Positions 55,986 to 64,000 of a stretch of 64,000 nt of DNA are shown in pieces; within the stretch, counting starts at the first letter, position 1, and each line of letters opens with the position of its first letter. The stretch is taken from the NCBI GenBank assembly GCA_026214975.1, contig CM047805.1, positions 109,921,845-109,985,844 on the forward strand. Direction: 5' to 3'. The stretch comes from Gentiana macrophylla. Lineage: Eukaryota; Streptophyta; Magnoliopsida; Gentianales; Gentianaceae. Under the pieces are notes generated by a model. It was given only the letters and a program-made list of their open reading frames with translations, was not told the origin of the DNA and made no database searches. A program made the position numbers and the translations under genes.

Positions 55986-56047
55986 TGCTATACGCGTCGA
56001 ACATTCTCTTCCGGATAAGGGCACGGTATCTGGTAGCGGGGCGTTAC

Positions 56048-56142
56048 ATCATAGGATCCAAGCAAAGCCTTCATTCTAATGCACCAATTATCATGGTTTT
56101 CTTTGGTGAGTTGTGGTACTAATTGAGGTGTACCATTTGACA
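56048..56142 (-). pseudogene. gag: D gag, N-terminal codons
   Basis: The minus strand reads MSNGTPQLVPQLTKENHDNW and on to MKALLGSYD, a typical copia Gag start. It is cut by LTR I at 56047. It lies just after the primer site of D, as it should. Confidence 0.85.
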
Positions 56143-56177
56143 TTATTTCTTCAAATCGTGATCTCCAAACACAACCG

Positions 56178-56190
56178 GCTCTGCTACCTC
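56178..56190 (-). other. Primer-binding site of D (decayed)
   Basis: Minus strand AGGTAGCAGAGCC matches the initiator Met complement TGGTATCAGAGCC at 11 of 13 positions, next to the 5' LTR. Confidence 0.75.
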
Positions 56191-56192
56191 TT

Positions 56193-56546
56193 TGTTGGAA
56201 AAATATGGAGAGCTACTACTTTATAACTCACACCAAGAATAGAAGTGGAGAAAAACTTTTAATGCTTGTATTCATTTTATTCCACTTGATCCACTTGATA
56301 CAACATGCTTACAATGCTTGGCTATTTATACTTAGCATGCATGACTTACAAATCTAAGATGCATTCATGATCTACATTAACTCTTGATTATCTTACATTC
56401 ATTCTTTACATTAATATATGTTCAACTTATATCTTAGACATCAATGCATTGATGCAAGTTTATCTTATGAATTATCAAGATTTATTACTACTTGCAAAAT
56501 ATATTTTCAACGTATTTACTAGATATTTCAAATTATTATTTCAACA
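56193..56546 (-). repeat. 5' LTR of D
   Basis: The 354 bp are bounded TGTTGG...TTCAACA. The distal half matches 37221-37401. Confidence 0.88.
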
Positions 56547-57005
56547 CAAACATACTCAAACCTAAAAGGCTTATGACATGGAGTATACTAGGAAGGACTA
56601 CAATTAAGAAAAATAGGATTATGGTCGGAGAGCATCTTAGGGAGATGAAAACAATAAAAGGGTTCTCGAATCCCTATTGGCTAAGCCTCAATTGAGCCTT
56701 GGTTGAATGACACCATTGCCAATACGATCATTTCTCCAAGTATAAATAGGTCCATTAACACCCAAATCAATAAGATTACAGTAATCCCATTCTGTTTGAA
56801 TTCGAGCATTAGGTTACGAGATGGATGTTTGCCACCCTTTTTCAAAATCCTCGGCAACATCATTGAAGTCTCCTATAAACACCCAAAAGGAAGATCCATG
56901 AAGTTTCTCAGATTGATGATTTGATTCCACAAATCTTTTTTCTTTAAGGGTCTGGTCTAGCATATATATATAGCTGAGAGAACTAGCATAGATAGCTAAG
57001 AGAAT
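56547..57005 (-). pseudogene. LINE3 ORF2: endonuclease fragment
   Basis: Minus strand text IYASS, LDQTLKEKRFVE, SSFWVFIGDFNDV (the GDFN metal site), then LIDLGVNGPIYTWRNDR, SDHNPIF and KPFRFEYV in shifting frames is the C-terminal two thirds of a plant L1 endonuclease. It stops at the LTR of D and continues at 37220. The first part of the domain is missing at 57005. Confidence 0.82.
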
Positions 57006-57559
57006 TCCCAATGAGTTAGGGCGTCACTGTCTGAATTTAAAGCTCAGGGCCAAAAGAATTTTAGGCCTCGCATCTTCAAAAAAACGAAGAACCAATAACT
57101 ATATAAAAAAATAAAACAAAAATGCATGAGATAATCATGGGTGTGGAAAAAAAAACCTACTCCTAACGATGAAGAAAGGCGTCCTCTGTCTAAATTTAGG
57201 CTCGGAAGTAAAAAGAATTTTAGGCCTCGCTGGAGGAAAAAAACAAGAACTAATAAATATATAAAAATAAATAAAACAAAAAAACTGCGTGAGATAATCA
57301 TGGGTTTGGAAGGAAAAAAACCTACTTATTTGACTCTTAGTTCTAGTTTTAAAAAACAAAAAATATTGTAGCTAGGAATATTCGAAACCAAGTCTCATGT
57401 CCAATATACTAGAGTGCTAACCATTAAAGTAACACATTCCTTGTTCATATAAATACAATATATATATATATAATATTATGTCGAAATTTTTGGTAGCCAA
57501 ATTAATTGGTTTTGAGCTCAAGTGCTTCTCTCAAGCGCCCCTACCAATGAGAATCGTCT
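57006..57559. other. AT-rich insertion with a 159-bp duplication between LINE3 ORFs
   Basis: Two copies of a roughly 155-bp unit (57022-57180 and 57181-57335) share AGAATTTTAGGCCTCGC (57056 and 57215) and GAGATAATCATGGGT. A tRNA-like stretch follows at 57372-57440. I do not recognise the element. Confidence 0.55.
57372..57440 (-). other. Degenerate tRNA-like or SINE-head sequence
   Basis: The minus strand has box A-like TAATGGTTAGCAC (57414-57426) and box B-like GGTTTCGAATATT (57377-57389), about 25 bp apart. It could be a worn tRNA-derived SINE head. No A-run or duplication identified. Confidence 0.25.
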
Positions 57560-58135
57560 CTAACCTTGACTATAGCTTGGAATCACCGGTCAAAACTAAT
57601 TCAACAAAAGTCAAAACAGGTTTATCTAAATCAAATTCAACACAAAATTTGTAAATCTGGGCTTGGATATCTAGAAGGTCTGATGATCCATTTTAATTGG
57701 TTTCTCAAGAATATTATCTATACCATAAATGACATATTTATTATATAATTCCATCGTGAATTTCTGGATACTAACCTAAACAATAGCTGAAGATATCAGT
57801 CACATCCTTAGATTGAATGAATCCAGGCCTCCAAGTTCTAGGAACAAGATAGTGACCATTAATGTTCCTAGGTCTTTCAGACAAAATATTAGTGCGGATC
57901 GATTCATCTTCCACCTTAAGAAGATAGTACTTGTTACCCAGATCCAAAATTCGAACCCATCATAAATATCCCACATTTGTTGGATTTTATTCAGAATAGT
58001 AGAATAGCCCAAGTATCTTCCTATAAGATTTAGAATAATAGCATTTGACCAGTTATATATACTCCATATTGAACTTGAATTCATGTAGTAATTTGAAAAT
58101 CCGATAAGTCTTTTGTTCAAAAGGTTCGGTGATGA
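57560..58135 (-). pseudogene. LINE3 ORF1: DUF4283-type protein fragment
   Basis: Minus strand pieces: the first DUF4283 helix-strand region at 57800-58130 (IGRYLGYSTILNKIQQMW, then FLRWKMN in other frames) and, at 57560-57790, EKPIKMDHQT and KFCVEFDLDKPV, which is how this domain ends before its zinc knuckle. Frames change often. Orientation and order agree with the ORF2 fragment to its left. Confidence 0.72.
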
Positions 58136-58145
58136 AAATATTATC

Positions 58146-58665
58146 TGTTAAGAATTTTATAGTTTTGATGATTGTCCTGCCAACTATTATAGATGCAACA
58201 AAAAAAAAGTCTAGATTTCATGTATAGGTTTTTAGTAGAGTCTGATAATTATCGGTTGATCAAACAAGCTGTAATAGTCATCTAATAGGTCTTCAATAGA
58301 CTAGGACATGCAAGAACTTCTAAGTCAAAAATCCAGTAGAGTATGAACACAAGAGCTGAAGACTTGAAGGTTAAGGGATCAGACTTAGTATTGAAGACTG
58401 GAGACTTGAAGACTGAGGGATCTAAGAAGATGAAACATCAAGATTATAAAGTAATTTAGGCAAGCATGTGATGGTCTGGAATAAATTTATAAGTCTTGTA
58501 TTGAAGGCTTGAAGTTAAGTTGATATGATGGAAACTTCAAGTATTGGTGTTAAATATGGTGTACTCTAATCTCACAATTAAAAATAAGAGATATTCAAAT
58601 TTGATTTACTTATTAGAAGCATTGAATCAAGAGGCAGTTGAAGCAGTTAATCAGATGAGAAGACT
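58146..58665 (+). repeat. Element N: diverged Sirevirus-type LTR fragment
   Basis: From TGTTAAG at 58146 the order of blocks follows the LTR of C, such as AGTCTAGATTTCATGTATAGG and TTGATCAAACAAGC, at lower identity. No internal region or second LTR. The right end is uncertain. Confidence 0.7.
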
Positions 58666-58867
58666 TTTAAGATTGGTATAATCAAGAAATCTATAAACCG
58701 AGAAACTAAGAAATCAAAAAGAAGAAGAAGAAGAGCTCTTGCATTGACTAACAAAATGTGGAGGCTTAGGTTTAGGTTACAAAGTGAGTGGCTTATATAG
58801 CCAAACTTTAAATGACTAAAATGCCTTTATGGCTAATATAAAATATCTAATATAACATATGCTAACA
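58666..58867 (-). repeat. 3' LTR of copia J (left end uncertain)
   Basis: GCTAACA ends at 58867 next to a polypurine tract. The other edge is not clear; it may merge into N. Confidence 0.55.
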
Positions 58868-58879
58868 TCCCCCCTCAAA
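58868..58879 (-). other. Polypurine tract of J
   Basis: Minus strand TTTGAGGGGGGA before TGTTAGC. Confidence 0.82.
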
Positions 58880-59339
58880 CTCGCGATGGTGCAGCAATAA
58901 GCATCGAGAGTTTGCCAATGAAAAATCTATGACACTCAATAGTGTGAGACTTCGTGAAGAAGTCGGCCAGCTACATAGAGGACGGAGTAAACGGCAATGA
59001 AATAGTACCATGCTGAAGATGATGCCGAGTAAAATGACAATCGATCTCAATATGCTTGGTGCGCTCATAAAAAACGGTATTGTGTGCAATCTGAATAGAA
59101 CTTTTATCGTCACAATACATCGGTGTGGGGGAAGAAAGTGCAATTCCCATGTCCGCCAACAACCAACGTAACCATATAATCTCAGACGTGTTAGCCAAGC
59201 CATGCGCGATACTACGCCTTGGTGGAAAGAGCGTGAGACAACATCTTGTTTCTTGCTCTTCCATGAAATGAGAGAATCCCTAAAAATATAAAAACTGTTG
59301 TGGATTTTCGATCAGTTAAGTCACCAGCCCAATTTAATT
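58880..59339 (-). pseudogene. pol: J pol: RNase H fragment
   Basis: NWAGDLTDRKSTTVFIF (near 59290-59330), SWKSKKQ-like text, IIWLRWLLADMGIALSS, YCDDKSSIQIAHNTVF and TKHIEIDCHFTRHH are copia RNase H in two frames. It is cut at about 59339 by K. Lineage not assigned. Confidence 0.85.
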
Positions 59340-59650
59340 TGATGAAGTTTATAGAATTATAAACTGAAAGTAAAATGCGGAATTATTATTGATAAACTAA
59401 AAGTTACAAGTTAAGTTTACAATGCAGCTGATCATGGGTATTTATAGCTTCATACACCTCATTGATCAGTTAGAAGTAAGTTACAAATGGTTACAACAAA
59501 CTTATTCTCCGATACACTACATTATACTTAGCAGGTTGATGTGTCTTCACCGTCAACAGTTTGTTGTGTCTTGTCGACATGTTGTTGAGGGTCATTGTAT
59601 CTTGTCGGCGAGTTGCACTCAAGATTCCCTTCACCTCTATCTTTGTAACA
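59340..59650 (-). repeat. 3' LTR of K
   Basis: The 311 bp run from TGATGAAG to TTTGTAACA; on the minus strand it starts TGTTACAAAG beside the tract. The partner is not in the window, so the outer edge is set by where J stops. Confidence 0.75.
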
Positions 59651-59662
59651 CCCCCTCAAGCT
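59651..59662 (-). other. Polypurine tract of K
   Basis: Minus strand CTTGAGGGGG before TGTTACA. Confidence 0.83.
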
Positions 59663-59727
59663 GAGAGTGCTACATGAACAGCTTGCACTCAACATTCTAT
59701 TCAGCTACTTGAAGTCTGGAAGATTTT

Positions 59728-60580
59728 TTAAATTCCCAATTTGTCTAGTAGATAGGAGAAAACAGGTGAATCTAAGGACTTGGTGAGGATGTCAGCTACT
59801 TGTTCTTTTGTGTTGACTGGAAGAAGTTTGACAAGTCTTGATTTGACTTTGTCTCTCACAACATGACAGTCAATTTCAATATGTTTTGTTCTTTTATGAA
59901 AGACTGGGTTTTGAGCACTGTGCATTACACTGGCATCATCACAAAATAACACAAAGAGTAAATCGACTGGAACACCGCAAATCTGTAGTATATAAATCAG
60001 CCACTGGATTTCACAAACTTCATTTACCATAACCCTGTACTCAGCCTCTGATGAGCTTTTAGCTATAGTTGTTTGTTTCTTGGCTTTCCAAGAGATCGGA
60101 GCATCTCCTAGAAACATCATATAACCTGATACTTATCTTCTTCTTTCAGGACAACCAGTCCAATCACTGTCTGTAAAACCTTTAAGTGTAAGGTTGTTGT
60201 CTGCTGGGAATAAGATTCCTTGACCTAGATTAGTTTTCAAATACCTCAGCAGCCTATAAGCTGCATTCATAAGATTTTCAGTAGGAGTGTCTAGATATTC
60301 ACTTAGCTGCTGAACTGTACCGGCAATATCTGGCCTTGTAAAAGTGAGATTGATAAGTTTTCCTACTAGTGATCTGTAAGCAGTGTTATCTTCCAAAAGT
60401 GGTGAATCGCCATGTTGTAAGGTCTGCATGGACTCCATAGGTGTCTTAGCAGGTTTTGCTCCAAAAAATTCATATTCTTCTAGGAGGTTAAGGGTGTATT
60501 TTCTATGAGAAATTGATATGCCTGCAGGTGTCCTAGCAGTTTCAATTCCTAGGAAATATCTCAATTTTCCAAGATCCTTA
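59728..60580 (-). pseudogene. pol: K pol: RT thumb and RNase H
   Basis: 60564-60133 gives MRYFLGIETARTPAGISISH, then TFTRPDIAGTVQQLSEYL and FTDSDWTGCPERRR. After a break near 60125 come PISWKAKKQTTIAKSSSEAE, FCDDASVMHSAQNPVF, TKHIEIDCHVVRDKV and ADILTKSL, ending the pol. Only one or two breaks are seen, so K is younger or better kept than J. Confidence 0.9.
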
Positions 60581-61250
60581 ATAGTGAATTGCTAGTGTAG
60601 GACATCCTTGACCTGCTGAATTAACCTTTCATTTGGGCTTGCTGCTATGATGTCATCTACATAGACCAGCAAAGCAATAAAGGACTATCCTGACCTTTTT
60701 GTGAATAAACTGTGGTCATTTTTGGATTGAATGAATCCTTGTGCCTTCAAGAATTCAGTAAACTTGCAATTCCATTGTCTACTGGCTTGCTTGAGGCCAT
60801 ACAATGACTTGGTAAGTCTGCAAACTTGATTTGGTTTGGTTGTTGCACAACCTGGGGGTAACTGCATGTATACTTCTTCATGTAAATCTCCATGTAGAAA
60901 GGCAGTGTTGACATCCATCTGATGTAGATTCCATTATTATCGCTTCTTGTAAGTAAGGCTCTAACTGTAGTGATCTTAACAATAGGGGAGAAGGTTTCTT
61001 GATAATCAATCCCATATGTTTGAGTGTAGCCTTTTGCTACTAGTCTGGCTTTATATCTCTCTACTGAACCATCAGGGTTGTATTTGATTCTGTACACCGA
61101 TTTGCACCCAATGGGTTTCCTGCTTGGGGGGAAATCAACTATTTCATATGTATGAGTCTTTTGTAAAGCCTCAATCTCTTTTTGCATTGCTTCTTTCCAT
61201 TCATCATGTTTGATGGCTTGATTGTAAGTCTTAGGATCTTTAACAACATC
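60581..61250 (-). pseudogene. pol: K pol: reverse transcriptase
   Basis: EWKEAMQKEIEALQKTHTYE and RLVAKGYTQTYGIDYQETFS start the domain. MDVNTAFLHGDLHEEVYMQ and [16 protein letters not shown] follow in a second frame after a break near 60915. YVDDIIAAS is at 60652-60663, after a stop near 60687. The catalytic YVDD is kept. Confidence 0.9.
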
Positions 61251-61980
61251 AATAGTATTAATGAATCTTGCATAATCTGCTGAGAGATTGTCCAGACTCA
61301 TGACTGCACTCAGCAGGTGTGGAGTCTGCTGAACAGTATGAGTACCCCATTGATAAAATGTTGGTGATTTCCTTGTTCTTGTGGACCTTCTCAATTGTGT
61401 TGGTTCAGGTGCCTGATTGACTGGTGCATGCTCTTCATTATATGCCTCAGCTGTAGGTGACCCTATGTTTGACTGGTCTGCAGAGGCATTCAGCAGATCA
61501 TCAAAAGTGTCCATCTCTGGTAAAGGAACATGCATGTCAGCAAGATATCTCATTTCCCAACACCTATTGAAATAGAGGAAAATAAGTCTCATGGAATTGA
61601 GTATTTCTAGCAACAAAGATGTCTTTGTTGGTAACATCTAAAAGAATAGCACCCTTGGACGTATTTGAATTCCCAATATAGACACAAGTCCTACATCTTG
61701 ACTCAAACTTTGTCATGTACTGCTGAAGTGTGCAAGAGAAAACTAAGCAACCAAAAACTTTAAACATGGAATAGTCTGGTTTAGTGCCATAAAGAATTTC
61801 ATGTGGAGTGCTTTCTTTCAGCAGTGGTGTAGGTGTAGCATTAATTAATTTTACATTATGTAAAAGACAGAAACCCCAATATTCAATGGGTTAATTACTC
61901 TGGAACCTTAGTCCCCTAGCAACATTCAACAGATGGTGATGTTTTCTTTCAACAATTCCATTCTGTTCAGGTGTGCTGAC
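61251..61980 (-). pseudogene. pol: K pol: integrase C-terminal half and linker
   Basis: TPEQNGIVERKHHHLLNVAR (61910-61975) has the catalytic Glu. FKVFGCLVFSCTLQQYMTKF and FVARNTQFHETYF form the C-terminal part. A Pro/Thr linker with RRSTRTRKSPTFYQ leads to RT. Frame changes lie near 61600 and 61890. L cuts the domain at 61981. Confidence 0.87.
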
Positions 61981-63633
61981 TGATGTGGCCAAACCGAGGT
62001 GTCCAATCAAACCGGTAGTGTACCGGGTCGACTGTAGTCTAGTTTGGTGAGTCAAGGTCGTCTCCTCGGGGACTGTGCACTCCAATTGAGGTCACACACT
62101 AAAAAGTCTATATTAATTCGATCTAGGTCGCAAATTGGTGAAAGGTTAATCGATTGCACAAATAAAATGCTGAATTAACAATGATGGTAAATTATAAAAG
62201 AAGCTAACCAAGATAATGCGTAGACTATCTATCCTCTTGCAATGCCATGGGAACGACTTCCTACCTACCTACCATTCGTGTTTGAAAGTGTGAAGCGGTG
62301 CATTCCTAAACAAGCAATTCCCCCTCATACGAGTGAATGAAATTGCTCTCTACCTCCTCCTTGGTCTAGGTGCCCTAAACCTAATGATTCGGTATGCTAC
62401 GCCCGTGAATGCAATGGCAAAACCAACTATCCCCGGATAAGAAATCGAATGCCTCAAAGAGGTAGATTTTACCTTCCGGTTCACCTACCCTCTTCCCACA
62501 ATTAACATCTCCGTTCGGTATCCGTTAAACGTGTAAAATGCTAACACTAGGCAATTACTCCAATGTCAACAAACAATGCACACAAGTAGGCAAAGCTTCA
62601 CAACAATCAAAACTAACAACATAAACAATCATTCCCAATTAATCACAAGAGGATGAATTACTACTACAACATAATCTTGGCTAGAAAAACCTAGCCACTC
62701 ATAACTACAAACATTAACATAACAGAGCTAACATTCATAATCATAAGAGTACTTGAATCAAAGTAAAGATTAAGAGTTACCAATCAAAAGCAAAACTCGA
62801 AATTGGTATCTTCATCCAAGCTCCAAAACCTTCAATGGAGTTACAAACTTATGTCTTCAAACTCCAACCAAAAGTGATAGAAATTAAACTAAGATTCTTA
62901 ATAGTTACAATGATAACCAAGAGCTAATTTCTACAAGAATTTGGCTATAAGAGCCTGGGTGGGGTTTTTGCCTGCAAGATGGATGATATGTTCAAGATGA
63001 AGTCTGTTTTTGATAATAATGTGAATGGAAGAATAAAAGAGATTAAACTTTTCTGACTCTGCACTCTTGACTCGCGTCATCCCATATTGGCGCACGTCAT
63101 TCCCAAATTTGCACTGATGGCGCAGGTCATAGCTTCTTGGCGCGCGTCATGTCCAATAGTGGTGATTGACTGAATGATATATGCATTAATTACTCAACCA
63201 CTTTTTCACGCGGGTCATTGTGACATGGCACAGGTCATCAATATATAAAATCACAATATCATCATTTTATTCTCCCAGCTGGCTTGGATTGAACCCTCTA
63301 ATGTGTATCAATAATCCTTAGGGTTGAAATCCTTGCCACGGCACAAAATCATCACAAAAGAATCAAAGGCCATCCTAAGGTCAGAATCCACTCCCCACCG
63401 AGATATCTGTGCTGTAAAATAGACACAAAGATACCACGTGTAAATCTGATAACAAAATCGGCTAATAACTAATATAATACAACTAAAAACATGGTTTATT
63501 TGAAAGATCTATATACACAAAATATGGTTACAATCATCATTCAAATTGCTCAAGTTGATATCAAAATATCGCTAATTGCATTAGAAAATGGGGTAAATTA
63601 TCAGAAATTATATCATCAGGTTGACTTACATCA
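61981..63633 (-). repeat. 3' LTR of L
   Basis: The LTR is 1653 bp. Near 61995-62060, read on the minus strand, it resembles the ends of B, G and M LTRs (GACCCGGTAC and the GAGTC region before it). A TATA-like CTTATAG is at about 62944-62951 on the minus strand. Confidence 0.8.
63069..63238 (-). promoter_or_regulatory. Three pairs of GGCGCRCGTCAT motifs in L
   Basis: Twelve-mers start at 63069/63089, 63119/63139 and 63207/63227, each pair exactly 20 bp apart. GGCGCGCGTCAT at 63139 is the clearest copy. Dyad symmetry is weaker than in A, G or M, but the pairing is the same. Confidence 0.5.
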
Positions 63634-63647
63634 ACCACTCCCCAATT
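63634..63647 (-). other. Polypurine tract of L
   Basis: Minus strand AATTGGGGAGTGGT before TGATGT. Confidence 0.8.
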
Positions 63648-63651
63648 AGCG

Positions 63652-63670
63652 TTTGCTCATCCTCGAGCAA
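63652..63670 (-). other. Hairpin before the polypurine tract of L
   Basis: TTTGCTCATCCTCGAGCAA has TTGCTC/GAGCAA arms and matches the hairpin of B at 26814-26833 in position and sequence. Confidence 0.65.
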
Positions 63671-64000
63671 CTAGAGCGATAAGGTTATCTAGAAACACAA
63701 AAATACGATCATGCAACCTCAAGAATTGAGAATCCAATCAGACGACGCAACCTATCAAAATCATAATGACATGTTCTCCACGATCTAAGGAAGTAGTGGA
63801 GTGTGTGAGTGAATATTCATCGAGCTTGTTATCAACTAACAATCATGAATTCATGCAAACCTTACTCAAAACATGCAACCAAAAGTTTAGGAATGAGATC
63901 AATCTCCACTAATGAGGCACTCGGAATCAAGGAATTAGGTCAGGTAGTTGACAAATCGGCTTGTAACATTCAAAGCTAGGGTAGTGGCTAACCGAAGGAA
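63671..64000 (-). other. L internal non-coding region
   Basis: No ORF or repeat is recognised in these 330 bp. By comparison with B and G, this is the non-coding stretch before the polypurine tract. Confidence 0.6.

Larger units (their letters stand above)
53110..56047 (+). repeat. Element I: truncated gypsy LTR with tandem arrays
   Basis: The plus strand from about 53110 (ATGTGCTAGGCCTTG) aligns with the inner part of A's LTR read on its own strand, including CTTAGGTGGCTAGTTAA near 53190 and ACTAAGTACTT near 53625. It ends CGGGGCGTTACA at 56047, as A's LTR does. Its outer start is missing and no primer site follows; D gag starts at once. The middle is filled with three tandem repeat arrays not found in A. 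Confidence 0.82.
37221..56546 (-). mobile_element. Element D: Ty1/copia (Tork-like) with three insertions
   Basis: The 5' LTR is at 56193-56546 and a truncated 3' LTR at 37221-37401. Protease-integrase-RT-RNase H are on the minus strand at 37528-41500, and the Gag start is at 56048-56142. LINE2, H and I interrupt it. The Gag middle is missing, probably lost when I arrived. D itself lies in LINE3, because LINE3 ORF2 continues on both sides. Confidence 0.85.
59340..61980 (-). mobile_element. Element K: Ty1/copia, 3' half, inside J
   Basis: 3' LTR, polypurine tract, RNase H, RT and the C-terminal half of integrase on the minus strand. It interrupts J RNase H and is itself interrupted by L at 61981. 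The 5' half lies outside the window. Confidence 0.85.
61981..64000 (-). mobile_element. Element L: 3' end of a B/G-type element inside K
   Basis: On the minus strand the 3' LTR covers 61981-63633, and the internal region runs right from 63634 to the window end. LTR ends TGATGT...ACATCA, a hairpin and an AATTGGGGAGTGGT tract match the style of B and G. The remaining internal sequence is non-coding. The other end and the target duplication are outside. Confidence 0.8.

Noticed and set aside
56046..56047. Primer-binding site after LTR I, making I a complete element
   Set aside because: The sequence after TTACA is Gag coding text of D, with no tRNA-complementary stretch, so I is a truncated or solo LTR.

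Overview
This window looks like intergenic heterochromatin of a flowering plant, most likely a eudicot. I found no host gene. Almost every base belongs to retrotransposons inserted into one another: Ty3/gypsy, Ty1/copia (including a Sirevirus), plant L1-type LINEs, and a group of LTR elements without pol. No rRNA gene, functional tRNA gene or CRISPR array is visible. Element letters A to N are my own labels. No search was run, so family and lineage names rest on motifs I recognise.

Left block, 1-30804, is nested four deep. A (minus strand) is a Tekay-like chromovirus with gag, protease, RT, RNase H, integrase and a chromodomain, all broken. B (5792-28515, plus) sits in the gag of A with a perfect TTAGC target duplication. 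B has a tRNA-Asp primer site, one unusual ORF and no pol. C (9446-25334, plus), a Sirevirus-type copia element with a long extra ORF after pol, sits in the 3' non-coding part of B. M (11349-13377), a solo LTR with a perfect ATGTG duplication, sits in the gag of C.

Middle, 30805-37220: a short unassigned flank with an (AT)n tract, the 3' end of copia E, a nearly full-length LINE1 (plus), and a piece of LINE3 ORF2 (minus).

Right block, 37221-58135: LINE3 (minus) is split by copia D (37221-56546, minus). D contains a LINE2 3' fragment (38392-39361), copia H (41497 to about 53110, minus) and a truncated gypsy LTR, I (about 53110-56047), full of tandem repeats. H in turn contains G (42336-49754, plus), a second pol-less element related to B.

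Far right, 58146-64000: a Sirevirus-like LTR scrap N, copia J, copia K inside J, and L, the 3' end of a third B/G-type element inside K, running off the window.

The most interesting material is the pol-less group B, G, L and M. B and G share a tRNA-Asp primer site, a probable 5' leader intron, a Gln/Tyr-rich ORF, a 20-codon hydrophobic small ORF, a conserved non-coding block and a doubled polypurine tract. LTRs of A, B, G, M and L carry pairs of 12-14 bp motifs, mostly dyad-symmetric, spaced about 20-22 bp; in B, G and M the cluster lies just before the TATA box. The motif differs between families, and G and M differ by a symmetric compensatory change, which suggests a co-evolving binding site. 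These elements would need proteins from an autonomous partner to move.
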